A stretch of 64,000 nt of DNA from positions 4,034,501-4,098,500 of the forward strand of contig CM060076.1 in the NCBI GenBank assembly GCA_030533445.1, written 5' to 3'. Position numbers and translations under genes: made by a program. Shown here in pieces: positions 1 to 45,389 of the stretch. Under the pieces are notes generated by a model. That model was not told where the DNA came from, searched no databases, and was given only the letters and a program-made list of their open reading frames with translations. The stretch's first letter is position 1; the number at the start of each line of letters is the position of its first letter. The stretch comes from Cyprinodon diabolis. Lineage: Eukaryota > Chordata > Actinopteri > Cyprinodontiformes > Cyprinodontidae.

Positions 1-592
1 CACCATCATATTCCTCTGATTATCACCAGGGCGAGTCGAAACACTGATGAACACATCAATTGTGTAAAGGTGTGAGGTAATTAAACGATTGCTGTAAAGA
101 TTTAAAAACTGTTGTGACACCGTGCGAAATGGTGTGAGGCGGATAGATCTGTTGCTGGACAGAATTAGGAGGGAACATGTTTTCAGGGATCGAAAACATT
201 ACCTGGCCCATGATGATGACTGGTTTATAAATCGATTTAGAGTAACTAGTGCATTTCTCTTGCATCTATAAGCTGAGCTGGGTCCAGTATTGGAGAGAGA
301 GTGCCCCGCTGGACCTACACCATCCCTGTTCACATGTGTTAAACAAAAGGAGGTCAATGCCAACAACTCCAAAGTAGAAATACAGGGATACATGATAGCC
401 TGTTGCACGGTTCCAACAAAACACAACTAAATATGGATAATCAGCATGCTGTGGTCGGATTAAAAAGATATGCATAAATTATAGGTATGAATTATATATT
501 TAACATTGATAAACATCTATTTATAATAAGATAATGTTGCTGAAATGCATCATTTTTTTTGTCCAAATCAAATCTAGTAGAAACCACAGATT

Positions 593-700
593 AGGGATGT
601 CCTGATCTGATATTGATATTCGAAACTGGTCTGAAATCGGCCAAAAAATGTATATCAGAATATACCAGCCTCCTTCTAAAATCTCCAAAATGGTGAAGGT
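593..700 (+). repeat. Fragment of a hAT-like repeat starting TAGGGATGTCC
   Basis: TTAGGGATGTCCTGATCTGATATTGATATTCG and GAAATCGGCCAAAAAATGTATATC resemble the end of a widespread teleost hAT repeat. The other end is missing. Confidence 0.5.
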
Positions 701-1051
701 GACACTCAGCTTCCTCCTGTTCCTGAGTAAAGTTTATTTAATCCATTCATCTATAATAAAATCATCAGTTCTTCTCATACATGTTGACAATTGTTCTCTT
801 ATTGAGTAACATCACTTAATCAAGTGTTTAACAACATTTGACTAATATCATATAAAAGTATCCATGTTTAGTGCCGATCATTATTAAATCAATATTGGTT
901 AATAGTCTTAGATGATGCATTAGAACCACAAAACAGGCTTTTCTTTCTTACCAAACAGGACCGTATAACATTTTATGAAATTAGAAACTTAACCGACATT
1001 AGGCGAGATGTGTAGGTATGAACGACCATGTTATGCATTTAACGTAAATAA

Positions 1052-1839
1052 TGTCAGGACTCATGTTTTTGTGTTTCTGTGTTTGTCGCCTGGTTCTGGT
1101 CCGCCTCCTCACACACCTGCTGATGGTTTCCTCGTTAACGGAGTGTTTTTAAGCTGCTGACTGCCACTACCTCGACGCCGGAGTGTTTGCCAGTTTATGG
1201 TACTCTAGCCAAGCTGAGTTTTTGCTGAGTCAAACTGAGCCTTTGATCAACTTGAGTTTAACTTTGTTTTTGTCTTTGCCTCTGGGCAGGAAGTCATCCT
1301 GCAAACTGGATTTCTCGGACCTTCTCTCCCTGGAAGGATCAACTGAGCTACAAACTGAGCTGGTGTTCAAACAGGAGGTTTGGATCCATTTTCCCTAAGA
1401 GATCGTTTGAGCTTCTCACTGTGAAAGGGATTGTTCTCCACTACGACCCGTTCAAGTACCGCAGGAAATCTGAGTGGCAGTCATTATCTCCGTTCACCAA
1501 CTATCAACCGCATTCTGGGTAAACCCTGTTCCGCCCTCCACCGAATCAGACAAACACTGGAACCACGGCACAAAGACAAGAGTCAAGGATTCAACAACTT
1601 CTCTGGAAACGTGATCTGGCAACCAAATCCTCTCCACCAAGTTCACGGGTCAAATTCCCCACTGAGCCTGAACTAACCGCTGTGTCTTCCCCTCACTTTA
1701 CAGTTCCGGTTGAGCATTGTTCAGAGCAACACTTCTCCCTCTCTTTTACTTCTTCAATAAGACCCGTTAAACCTTTTCCCTGGTTCCTCTGAATTGGTTT
1801 CTCTGCCTGTGGGTCCGAGCTTTAGATAAGATCATGACA
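1052..1839 (+). mobile_element. Solo LTR (family A) with 5-bp target duplication AATAA
   Basis: The 788-bp unit starts TGTCAGGACTC and ends ATCATGACA; TGTCA and TGACA form the terminal inverted repeat. It is flanked by AATAA at 1047-1051 and 1840-1844. No internal retroelement coding is attached, so it looks like a solo LTR left by recombination. A related copy lies at 51890-52663. The 5-bp duplication fits a Ty3/gypsy-like or retrovirus-like element; the class is not proven. Confidence 0.85.
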
Positions 1840-1998
1840 AATAATCTAACTGTTTTAAAATACTTGCATGCTGCCTCCATTCTATGCCTGAAAAAACAAA
1901 ACGTAGTGGAAATTAGATGACTAAGAGGAACGCCTTTTCAGCTTGTCAATTACCTAAAACATATTTAGAAAAAATAAAAATAAAAAAAAAAATTTAAA

Positions 1999-2262
1999 TT
2001 TAATTCAGTTTATTTCTATAGCGCCAATTCACAACACATGTCATCTCAAGGCACTTTCCAGTTCACCAGATCATACAGTCAAATTGATTCAAAGTTTCCT
2101 ATCTAAGGAAATCCAGTTGATTGCTTCGACTCATTGACTCGGATGCAATCCCTCACACTAAGCATGCTTGTAGCGACAGTGGAGAGGAAAAACTCCCTTT
2201 GAACAGGAAGAAACCTCCAGCAGAACCAGGTTGAGTGTGAGCGGCCATCTGAAAAACCGATA
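1999..2262 (-). mobile_element. LINE 3' UTR module, minus strand
   Basis: It matches the 3' end of the L2-like LINE at 45390-46835 in reverse: AATTCAGTTTATTTCTATAGCGCC, then CATGTCATCTCAAGGCAC, then AAGCATGCTTGTAGCGACAG. 5'-truncated, non-coding. Confidence 0.75.
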
Positions 2263-3374
2263 AAAAGACCTGAAAAATCTGCTGAGGGCCAGAAAAAAGT
2301 GGTTTCAGGCTGATACTGTACAATCCAAAAAGACAAAGAGCTGCAAAAAAATGAAGGAAACAAACTGATTCAACAGAGCATTAGATTGAGCGTGCGTTGA
2401 GTTAAAACTAAAGGAGAATTTTCTGGGTCATATTAAAGCTGGAATAAGTTCTGAGATTATCTGTATTGCTCTGTATTTTATGGCAAACCCCATGGCCATT
2501 TAACAGGGTCTTCGGTTCGCTGCATGTGTTATTTAGTAGGAGGAAAAAGTATTTTTTTTATTGGTCGTCTAACAATAAATTTAGCTCAGTGTGTGTAGGT
2601 GAAGGATAATCATAAAGTCTCTGGCTTGATCAGGGAAAATAAATCTTTATTAGCAAGCTATAACAAATAACTTTTAAGGTCATTCTTTGAGCAGATTTGT
2701 GGTTGATTCTCTTGCAACCATTTCCAGCTGCTAAAAGTGTGGAGTTTAAGCAACAATCACCTTAAATTTATAGCCCATTTTTTCTGACAAAATGCTGTCC
2801 AAACTCCAGTCTCAAAGGGCATATTTTGTCATCCAGGCTCAAACAAAGAGGTTCTCCAAGGCTCTCTGTCTTTAAAAGGTTATATTTTACTATGTAAACT
2901 TGCATAAAAGTTCATGGGTTTTGAAACCAGCAAAGGTCAGAGCCTTTCAGTTGATTAGAAGTTGATAAGTAAGTAAAACAGTAAAAATATCAGTTTTATT
3001 CAAGGCATTAAAAAAAGAGGTGGAGGCCCACAAAGTCTTAGGATATTTAGAATGAAACGACTCCAAAGAAGACAGACGCTTATGTAAAAAGCAGGAGTCG
3101 TTGTTGCATGTGAGAACATAATAGATCACTAATCTATTAATCACACACTGCTAATCTTTCAGAGTCTACAGCTTTGACTGCAACTCTCCTGAGAGCTGAT
3201 AACCAGAACAATACCAAGCAGGGCTGAAACCCCACACACACTCACATTAACACGCCGTCACACACAGATTAAACCTGCCAAACCCCGCAAAGGAAGTTGG
3301 TCTCGGTGTGTTTTTTTAAAGAATCAGGCTTGGTGCTCATAGTGGAGGAACAGGACTGTATCAGAGGGTCTCAC

Positions 3375-37987
<34,613 letters not shown>

Positions 37988-38044
37988 ATGGGTCCTTAAA
38001 CTCCTCAAAAAGACACAACAAACTCTGTAAAGACGGTCTGTGTT

Positions 38045-38150
38045 GTTGTTAGCAGTGCTTCCCTCGCTTCCGCCTTTCCGTCCAATAGGAGCGACAGCCG
38101 GCCAATCACGTAACCGACAACGCGAGAAGTGAACCGTTATCGCGATGGTT
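38045..38150 (-). promoter_or_regulatory. vta1: Likely VTA1 core promoter, CpG-containing with CCAAT, ETS and TCTCGCG motifs
   Basis: This stretch 60-160 bp upstream of the VTA1 start codon is GC-rich compared with its surroundings. It holds two CCAAT boxes (38082-38086 and 38102-38106), an ETS-type core reading CGGAAG on the minus strand (38072-38067), and a TCTCGCG half element (38127-38121, minus). No TATA box is seen. This combination is typical of housekeeping promoters, which suits an ESCRT gene. The transcription start is not determined. Confidence 0.6.
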
Positions 38151-38221
38151 CTTTTAACCCTATGTATATGACATTATGTGGGTTGAGGAATTATTAATTC
38201 CTTAATATTAATAATTATTAA

Positions 38222-40780
38222 ATTAAAGACTTTGGGTTTTGAAGGGGAAATATTTAAATAGATTACAGACTTTTTTACAAATCGAAATTGGAATTGGTTA
38301 GAATTGGTAAAGTGATGTCAGGAAAATATACAGTAGAAAATGGAACTCCGCAGGGGAGTATTTTAAGTCCATTACTTTTCTCAATTATGATAAATGAAGT
38401 ATTTAAAGGTATTGGGGAAAAAATTGGATGTTCACTTTTTGATGATGGAGCTGTTTGGAAAATACAAGAGATTATTATTGAAATAGAGAAATGGGCGTTG
38501 CAGTGGGTGTTAAAGTTTTCAGTGGAAAAAACAAAAGTAATGATATTTAATCAGAAAAAAAAATAACCAAGGACATAAAATAAAAATTATATAACCAAGA
38601 ATTAGAGCTTATTATTTGAGCAAGTAAAGTGTATATAATTTTAATACTATGGTTTGATGAGAAACTAAAATGGAATATACATATTCTAAAAATTGTTGAT
38701 AAATGTAATAAAATGTTCGTTTTTTTAAGATGCTTGGCTGGCAGTGACTGGGGAGCAGATAGACAATCACTAAAACAGATTTATACAGGTATGATAAGAT
38801 CTAACATAGACTTTGGTTGTATAGTTTACAGTTCAGCAGCTAAAACCCATCTGGCTAAATTAGACATTATCCAACATCAGGCTTTAAGATTATGTACGGG
38901 AGCATTTAAAACCACACCAACAGCAGCAATGCAAGTAGAAATGGGAGAAATGCCATTGGATTTAAGAAGAACAAAACTAGAAATTAATTAAGTTTAATCT
39001 ACAAGGCAATAAATTTGATCATCCAACTTGGGAAATTTTAATTCCAAGTTGGGAAAGAGAAAAGAAAGAAATTTTGGATGGACAATTGAAATCAAAACAA
39101 ATGAATTTTAAATGACCAATTTAGAAATTACTCAGACACCAAAATCAGTTCCACCAGTGGCGGCCAGCCCATAGGGGGCGCTGGGGCACCGCCCTCCCTG
39201 ATAAGAAGAGAGAAACATAAAATATATTTTTTAAAATTAACTCATAAATGTCAGTTTTACTCTGTAGAGTGTGTACCTATAAGCAAAACAACTTATATAA
39301 ACTACATTTCCCTACCTACTGTCATTCATTTGTGGATTTCCACAGACAGACTCCTACCGTCTCTGTCTTGGGGCGCTGATCAGACTGCCCCACAAGTGCA
39401 GAGAATCTGCCAATCATGTACTATTGCTAGGTGAATTTAATGGCCAATCATCGTCTCAGAATTTTATGGTCTTGGGGCTCTGAAAATACTGCCCTTTAAC
39501 AGGCTTCTGCACCCAATGCGCAGGTGCAGACAATTAGAGGGACGATGGCGAACGTAACGAAGGAGGTGCAGCTTCCACCAAATTCGGTGAGATCCTTATT
39601 TATCTACCCGTTTGCCAGAAGAACATCCCTGTTGTAGGATATGAAAATTTCATGTCATGGTTATTGTGACCAAAATCATCACTGTTACTGTTATTATATA
39701 GTAAATTAAATCATTACTGTTAAATTGTATTTATTGTCCAATTGTTTGTTTGAATTCTTATTCTGGATTAGTTGGAGACAAACACAAGGCCATATCAGCC
39801 CCACCAAAAATACTTTTCACCAGCCGCCACTGAGTTCTACCACCATGGATTCTACCAGAAGCAATAGTAGATATGTCACTAATGGAAAAGAAAAAAAGAT
39901 AAATTGTATACGGTAGATAATAATTTAGCACACTTACATTTAGACAATTATTATCAATATATTCCAATTTATACAGATGCATCAAAAATAACGAGTAAAA
40001 TAGGAATAGCATTTGTACCAGAATTCAATATAGAAATAGGAAAACTAATTTCAGATGGATTATCAGTACACAGGGGAAATGTTGGCAATATTATTAGTTT
40101 TACAATGGGTAGAAGATATAAAACCAGTAAAAACAGTAATTTGTTCAGATTCAAGCTCTGCATTATTAAGTTTAAAATATAATCAGTTAATTAGCAGGAT
40201 GGACTTTCTATTAGAAATATTTCTTACATTATTCAGAATAAAAAATATGGGTTTGATCGTAGTATTTGTGTGGGTTCCAGCACATATTGGACTAGAAGGG
40301 CAGATAAAATGGCAAAGAGGGCAATTCAAAATCCTATTAGTTTTGCAGTTAAAACAAGTAAATCGGAGGGAAAGAGTTTTATTAAAGGAAAAGTGATGGA
40401 AGAAAATGGCAAAAAGGTGGAATGAAGAAAAAACAGGAAGATGGTTTAATAAAATTCAGAAGATAGTAGGAAAAAGAAGAAATGGAAGACGAAATAGAAA
40501 GGAGGAGGGAGTGATAACAAGGTTAAGATTTGGGCAAATATGGCTTAAATAAAGACTTTTCTAAATTCAAAAGCAAACTACTGGCAAATGTGATTACTGT
40601 GGAAAATATGAAACAATAGAACATGTTATACTGGAATGTCATCATTATAAAAGCGAGAGAAAATATATGAGGAGAGGGTTTGAATGTATTAAGGAAAAGA
40701 TTCATTTATTAGATACTTTGAGGAAGAATTTGGGGAGTAAACATCTAAAAAATAGTTATTCGATTTTTAAAGAAAACTAA
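38222..40780 (+). pseudogene. Nimb/I-clade LINE ORF2 remnant (RT, RNase H, CCHC), 5'-truncated, interrupted by a hAT MITE
   Basis: Broken frames give, in order: the RT motif NGTPQGSILSPLLFSIM and the FADD-box relic SLFDDGAVW (38330-38460); thumb residues RQSLKQIYTGMIRSNIDFGC (38760-38820); an RNase H domain with YTDASK (39975), AILLVLQW (about 40090), CSDSSSAL (40143) and WVPAHIGLEG (40272); and a C-terminal CDYCGKYETIEHVILEC zinc knuckle (about 40585). RT plus RNase H plus this knuckle is the layout of I/Nimb-type LINEs. The region 39155-39832 is a later hAT insertion. Stops and frameshifts make it inactive. Confidence 0.82.
39155..39832 (+). mobile_element. hAT-type MITE (CAGTGGCGG ends) inside the Nimb LINE, 8-bp duplication AGTTCYAC
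   Basis: The 678-bp copy starts CAGTGGCGGCCAG and ends CAGCCGCCACTG. Flanks are AGTTCCAC (39147-39154) and AGTTCTAC (39833-39840), 7 of 8 identical. It splits the reverse transcriptase/RNase H region of the Nimb LINE. A homologous copy lies at 56671-57356. At 39545 an ATG begins MANVTKEVQLPP and is followed by a possible donor GTGAGA, perhaps the old first exon of its parent transposase. Confidence 0.9.
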
Positions 40781-40898
40781 TTTATGTCATAGAATTTCAT
40801 TATAGAGATGGTGTATAGGAATGTAAGGAAGGAAGGAAGTATGATATAGACGGGTAGAATACAAAGTTATGTATAAGTATGCATATTTGCGTGTATGC

Positions 40899-40905
<7 letters not shown>

Positions 40906-40932
<27 letters not shown>
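40906..40932. repeat. (TA)n microsatellite
   Basis: About 13 TA units between the Nimb ORF2 remnant and the terminal module at 40981. Confidence 0.9.
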
Positions 40933-40934
<2 letters not shown>

Positions 40935-40980
40935 CTTTCTTTATTGAAATTTATATATAAGTTTATTAGTAGATAGACCA

Positions 40981-41075
40981 TCAGGAACTACACTCCATGC
41001 GAGTAAGTGGCAGTAATGCTACTAACAGTTTGTTGCCAACCACTAATAAATCCAACAAGAAGAAGCAGAAGGTGA
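40981..41075 (+). repeat. Nimb-type LINE terminal sequence (GGCAGTAATGC … AAGAAGAAG)
   Basis: The stretch AGTAAGTGGCAGTAATGCTAC … TTGCCAACCACTAATAAATCC … AAGAAGAAG resembles the terminal module of teleost Nimb-like LINEs. A second version lies at 42355-42420 (GTTGGTGGCAGTAATGCAC … AAGAAGAAGACG), just after ORF1. Confidence 0.6.
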
Positions 41076-41260
41076 CAATTCGGTGTAGAAATGTCCCGGG
41101 TCGTGAGTAGCGAGGAAACAGGTGGGATGGAAGAAGGAAATAGATAGAACGAAGAAGATTGGAAGAAAGTAGAATCAAAAAATTAGAAAAGGCAGAAAAA
41201 GCAGAAATCAACTGAAGGGGAGTCTAGTTCAGAACAATCAAGGGAAAATTTAGAAATTCC

Positions 41261-42066
41261 ATGGAAAAACTAAATGACCACAAAGTCATATTCAAACTAG
41301 TTAATCAGGCAGACTCTTTTGCAGATTGGAATCCGGTGAAGTTAACAAAAACGATAAATAAACTTGTAGGAGAAGTCCGAAGTGCCAAAATACTCCACTA
41401 TAGTGGAGACCTCTCAACAAACTGCAGAGACAGCCCTCAACAAGGCAAAACCATTTGGATTACAAGATTGAGGGGAAAAAAGTTCAGTGCAGCTTTGTGG
41501 TGAGCAAAAGGATGAGCAGGGGAGTCATTGGAGGAGTTAATCTAAAAGCAACTGATAAAGAGATTCTAGAAATGGTGCAAAAGTACATAAGTGAAACGGT
41601 TAAAACAACAACAAACGGAGAACGGTGTGACGGCTTATCTGTGTTTATTAAATTTGGAGAGGAGAAATTACCCAGTAAGGTTTCCATTGGTTATATGAGC
41701 TATAATGTCCAAACGTACAACCCTCCGCCTCTGAGATGCTTCAAATGCCAAAAATGTGATCATGTAGCAGCTGTATGTAAGAGCAAACAGTGGTGTGGAA
41801 GGTGTCCTGGAGAGCATGAATATGGAAAAAGTGGGAAAGAATTAAAGATTAAATGCTGCAACTGTGGTGGAGAACATACTGCTGCATATCGCGGGTGTGA
41901 AGTGAGCAAAAGACCTGAAGAGATAAGAAAAGTGAAATTAGAGCTCGGAATAACTTATGCTGATGCTGCAATCGCAGTCAGAAAGACGCAAACCAACAGT
42001 AGCATAAATGACAAGTTAAAAACTTATTGTTTCTTAAAAAGAAGGATTTTGTACTTTTCATGGTAG
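41261..42066 (+). pseudogene. Nimb-type LINE ORF1 (gag-like, zinc knuckles), one frameshift
   Basis: ORF1 proteins of this group bind element RNA through zinc knuckles (family knowledge). Frame 41261-41470 carries the N-terminal part and 41455-42066 the rest; a one-base indel lies near the A run at 41476-41482. Numbering from the ATG at 41455, knuckle 1 is Cys95, Cys98, His103, Cys108. Knuckle 2 has Cys114, Cys117, His121 but Ser126 in place of the last Cys. Knuckle 3 is Cys134, Cys137, His141, Cys148. After the stop a short tail and then a 3'-end-like sequence follow, without any ORF2. Confidence 0.8.
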
Positions 42067-42354
42067 AAGTGACCAATTGTAGTGCTCAGATGACAAAGAA
42101 AAATCTAAATATTAGTGAAAGCTGCAGAAAAGTATCTTAAAGTGAAAGATTTAAAACTGGGAAACGGTTGAAAGTATGATGGGAAAACGAGTAAATCAGA
42201 AACTGGCAGGGTGACATAAGCAAAAAGACAAATTAGTAATTAAGAGGAATATTTTAATTATGTATGTCAGTGTGTTGGGTTAAAACATACAGTTTGGAAA
42301 ACTATTATTATTATTATTTTTCTGGGGTGAGTCTTGTTTCCTTGTTTAACTCCT

Positions 42355-42420
42355 TATCAGTTGGTGGCAGTAATGCACTTTAACTAGTTTGCAAACTGAA
42401 ACCTTACAAGAAGAAGACGA
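42355..42420 (+). repeat. Second Nimb terminal module, downstream of ORF1
   Basis: Same TTGGTGGCAGTAATGCAC … AAGAAGAAGACG pattern as at 40981-41075. Its position only about 290 bp after the end of ORF1 implies that ORF2 is deleted from this copy. Confidence 0.6.
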
Positions 42421-42825
42421 ATAAGGGAGGTCGATTTGTTTGAGTTGGGTCTGTTACAGGTTATTTTGAGTAGTTTTTGTTCCTTTTTCTTTTATTATTT
42501 ATGCTATTTCAGAGTTAAACAGACAAGACAAAAAAGAGAAAGAAACAGTAAACAAGTACAGCAAAAACAAAAAACAAGACAAAACAGTGTCAGCAAACTG
42601 AAGAACTGATAAGAGAATAATTATATTATTATTATATTAACATATTAAAGCACGAGGCAGAGTCAGAGAGGACAACAAATAATTCTGCAGACATTGTGTC
42701 GAGCGGATCAACATAAAACATGAAATATCAATAAAAAGAAGAGTGCAATAAAGGATGACAGTATTGAGGTAATAATAAATAATAAAAAAAAGAATTAAAA
42801 AAAAGAAAAAAGATCCAGAAAAGAG

Positions 42826-43085
42826 TCATTTTAACCCATTATTTTGAATATGTCTATTAAAAGGACCCCAAACATCTACGAACTTATCATGATTGTCTGA
42901 CAGAGAGTATCGAATTTCTTCCAGATAGATACAGGACTCCATATCATTGAGCCATTTCTTAAAGCATGGAGGTGTAGTGGATTTCCATTCCCTCAGAATA
43001 ACCCGTTTTGCAAACATTAGAGCCTGCTGCAGAGACATGGGAAGAGTAACAGAGAATTTAGAGCAACCCAGAATTATCAAATGGT
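42826..43085 (-). pseudogene. C-terminal fragment of an L1-like (Tx1/L1) LINE ORF2
   Basis: The 84-residue minus-strand frame contains ILGCSKFSVTLPMSLQQALM, AKRVILREWKS, PPCFKKWLNDM and IRYSLSDNHDKF, typical of the extreme C-terminus of L1-type ORF2 in fish. It ends with a stop at 42826-42828. The 3' flank (42430-42825) is A/T-rich and may be its UTR. 5'-truncated. Confidence 0.68.
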
Positions 43086-43239
43086 TTTCCGGATATAGAA
43101 CTTTGCCATAAGCATTATTATAAGTTTTTGATCCTTTGACTTAATTTTTGGATTCATTTTGTACTTGTGACATTGTATAATTTCTTGGGTTAAATAAAAT
43201 AACCCAGTTTTTTTTTAGTTTTTTTTTTTTAATACACCA

Positions 43240-43760
43240 GTGCCTGACTGTCCTTACTGCTCGGTCCTTCCTACCTTCCCTTCTTAAAGCACCTCAGTCC
43301 CCTCTCCACCGCTCTCCTCCTCCATGGCCTGGTTAACCCCATCTTGACCATTATACTTCTCTCTTAGCCTCTTACTGAAATCCCTCCTAAAGCACCAAAT
43401 GGTTAAAGACCTTTCACAGCAGCTACACTGACTCCTGGTGAAATCCAGATTCTAATTTAAACTACTCTCATTACATTCAAAGCCATCCACAATACCTGTC
43501 ACAACTCCTCTGCTTTCACACGCCTCCCGCTCCCACAGGTCTTCCTCCTCCATTTGTCTCTCTGTCCACCTCAACAACTTGGAGACGAGCATCCATTCCC
43601 TCTGAGCCTCCATCCCCCTAATTATTGATTTAACTGCCAGCTGGGATCCTTAGTTTAAAATCCACCTCAAAACTCACCTTTTTAAATCTGCCTATTTGCT
43701 GTAATGTGTTCATATTTATTCTCTTTGTTTGTTTATAACTTGATTTCAAACCATCCTTCA
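43240..43760 (+). pseudogene. Badly decayed L2-like LINE C-terminus
   Basis: Frames with several stops include LLSLHSKPSTI, SRSHRSSSS and SFKIHLKTHLF-like residues, comparable to the C-terminal region of L2 reverse transcriptases. Weak, based on my reading of short motifs. Confidence 0.4.
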
Positions 43761-44249
43761 ATGTGATTTTCAAATAATAATAGTAGTTTGTTTTAAATTT
43801 TAGACTTGGCTGTGCGCAAATAAAACGCTTCATAGCCAATTAAATATTTTATTTAAAAAACATATATAGTCAGCAAAAAACAATATACATGTTTACCGAA
43901 AGGAAAAATATGATCTACTGAAGAAAAAAAAAATCTGATCAAGCTCCGACCAGTTCACACAAAACTTAATTTCAAAGGAAGCGGTGTTTGCTGAGAGAGG
44001 TTGTCTGTCACAGTTAAATGACTTTGTGGTCCATGAAGGGAAAGAAAACTTTGATTTATGTGATCTGGCTTGTAGTAAGATGAACCATTGACCTAATGTT
44101 CTTCCTCATAGATCCTGTCCCACTGCTTTTAGCGATCCAAATTTGTCTGATGCCTCTTTTATTAAGTCCAAGCCACAGTAAGAAATGTAGTTTTGTACAT
44201 GTGTTCCAACAACTGCAGGACCTAAAACGATAAGGCCAGTGACATTCAG

Positions 44250-44892
44250 AATCAGAATCAGAAATACTTTAATAATTCCAGATGGAAATTACTTTTGTTA
44301 CACGCTCCAGTTACAGTTTTATATAATATATACACACATCCAACTATCCAATATAATAAAGATTAAAAAAAAGAATAAAAAGAGATGAAATATATACACA
44401 TATAGCTCTTCTCTATATATATATGTACGTATATCTATGCATATGTAAATACTAAATCCAAATAAAGTGAAAATCCAAGTAAAGTGATAAATCCAAGTAA
44501 AGTGACAAAAATAGTACATAGATGTCAATTACATATTAGTTATTGTCTAATATGGACTGAGACCTGGACAGCATCCTCCTCTCTGCTACGGTGGTCAGAG
44601 AGTCCAGCTGCTCCCCCACAACATCACCGGCCCTCCTGATCAGTTTGTCCAGTCTGTTGTTGTCAGCGACCCTCAGCCCACTGCCCCAGCATGTGACAGC
44701 AAAGAAGAGCGTGCTAGCAACAACTGACTCATAAAACATCCTCAGCATCGTCCCACAGATGTTAAAGGACTTCAGCCTCCTCAGGAAGAATAGTCGGCTT
44801 TGGCCCTTTTTGTATTGGAACATTGGGAAAGCATCAAAGACTGAGGGAGCTGAGGTTTGGTCCAAGCACTTCCGTGCTCTACTGTCATTCAT
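44250..44892 (-). pseudogene. C-terminal end of another L2/Rex-type LINE
   Basis: Minus-strand frame 44892-44536 reads KKGQSRLFFLRRLKSFNICG, then TMLRMFYESVVAS, then RRAGDVVGEQLDSL and SQSILDN before a stop. Related to the frame at 48265-48010. The 3' UTR runs to a TGATTCTGATTCTGAAT tail near 44260. 5'-truncated at about 44892. Confidence 0.75.
44458..44510. repeat. Short tandem repeat, 17-18 bp unit
   Basis: Three near-copies of AATCCAAGTAAAGTGATA within the 3' UTR of the LINE at 44250-44892. Confidence 0.75.
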
Positions 44893-45389
44893 TTTTTATT
44901 TCTTTTGTCTCTGCATCAGATTTCCCTCAGAGGATCAGGTTGCTGCATTTGCTGAATTTAATCAGAAACAGAGAGATGGCAAAGAGGTCCTAAAAGGGAC
45001 TTGATTTTAAAAATTCAGGCATAAAAAATGAGGAAAAACAGCCAAACATGCATTTATTCTCCGTGGTTTTTAATTTATTGTTTTTGTTGTCTAAGATCAT
45101 TAAACTTTTTTTTTCTTCGCACTCACCATCTTTCCTCTTATTGCGGAACTGGTCAGACTTCCCTCTCCCCAGACACCTCTTTCAGCTCCTCCGGGGAGGA
45201 CCAAAGTGTTCCTGGGCCAGGGATCTTGTTCTTTCCATCATGACCCAGGTTCTGACCATAAGTGAGGGTAAGAATGTAGAGTGATTGGTGGAGCTTTGCT
45301 CACAAGGCAAAGAGACACTGTCATGAATGCAGGCATGAATGAATTTTCTATGCTATCCAATCTTACTGTCAATGTCTATTTGATTTGAT

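Larger units (their letters stand above)
1..3374. other. vta1: VTA1 intron 5 (downstream part not in window)
   Basis: Apart from the hAT fragment (593-700), solo LTR (1052-1839) and LINE tail (1999-2262) listed separately, I see no coding exon. 1-480 has open stretches on the minus strand (for example HIFLIRPQHADYPYL) that I do not recognise and that look like an unnamed repeat. 2263-3374 is AT-rich without recognisable features. Confidence 0.6.
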
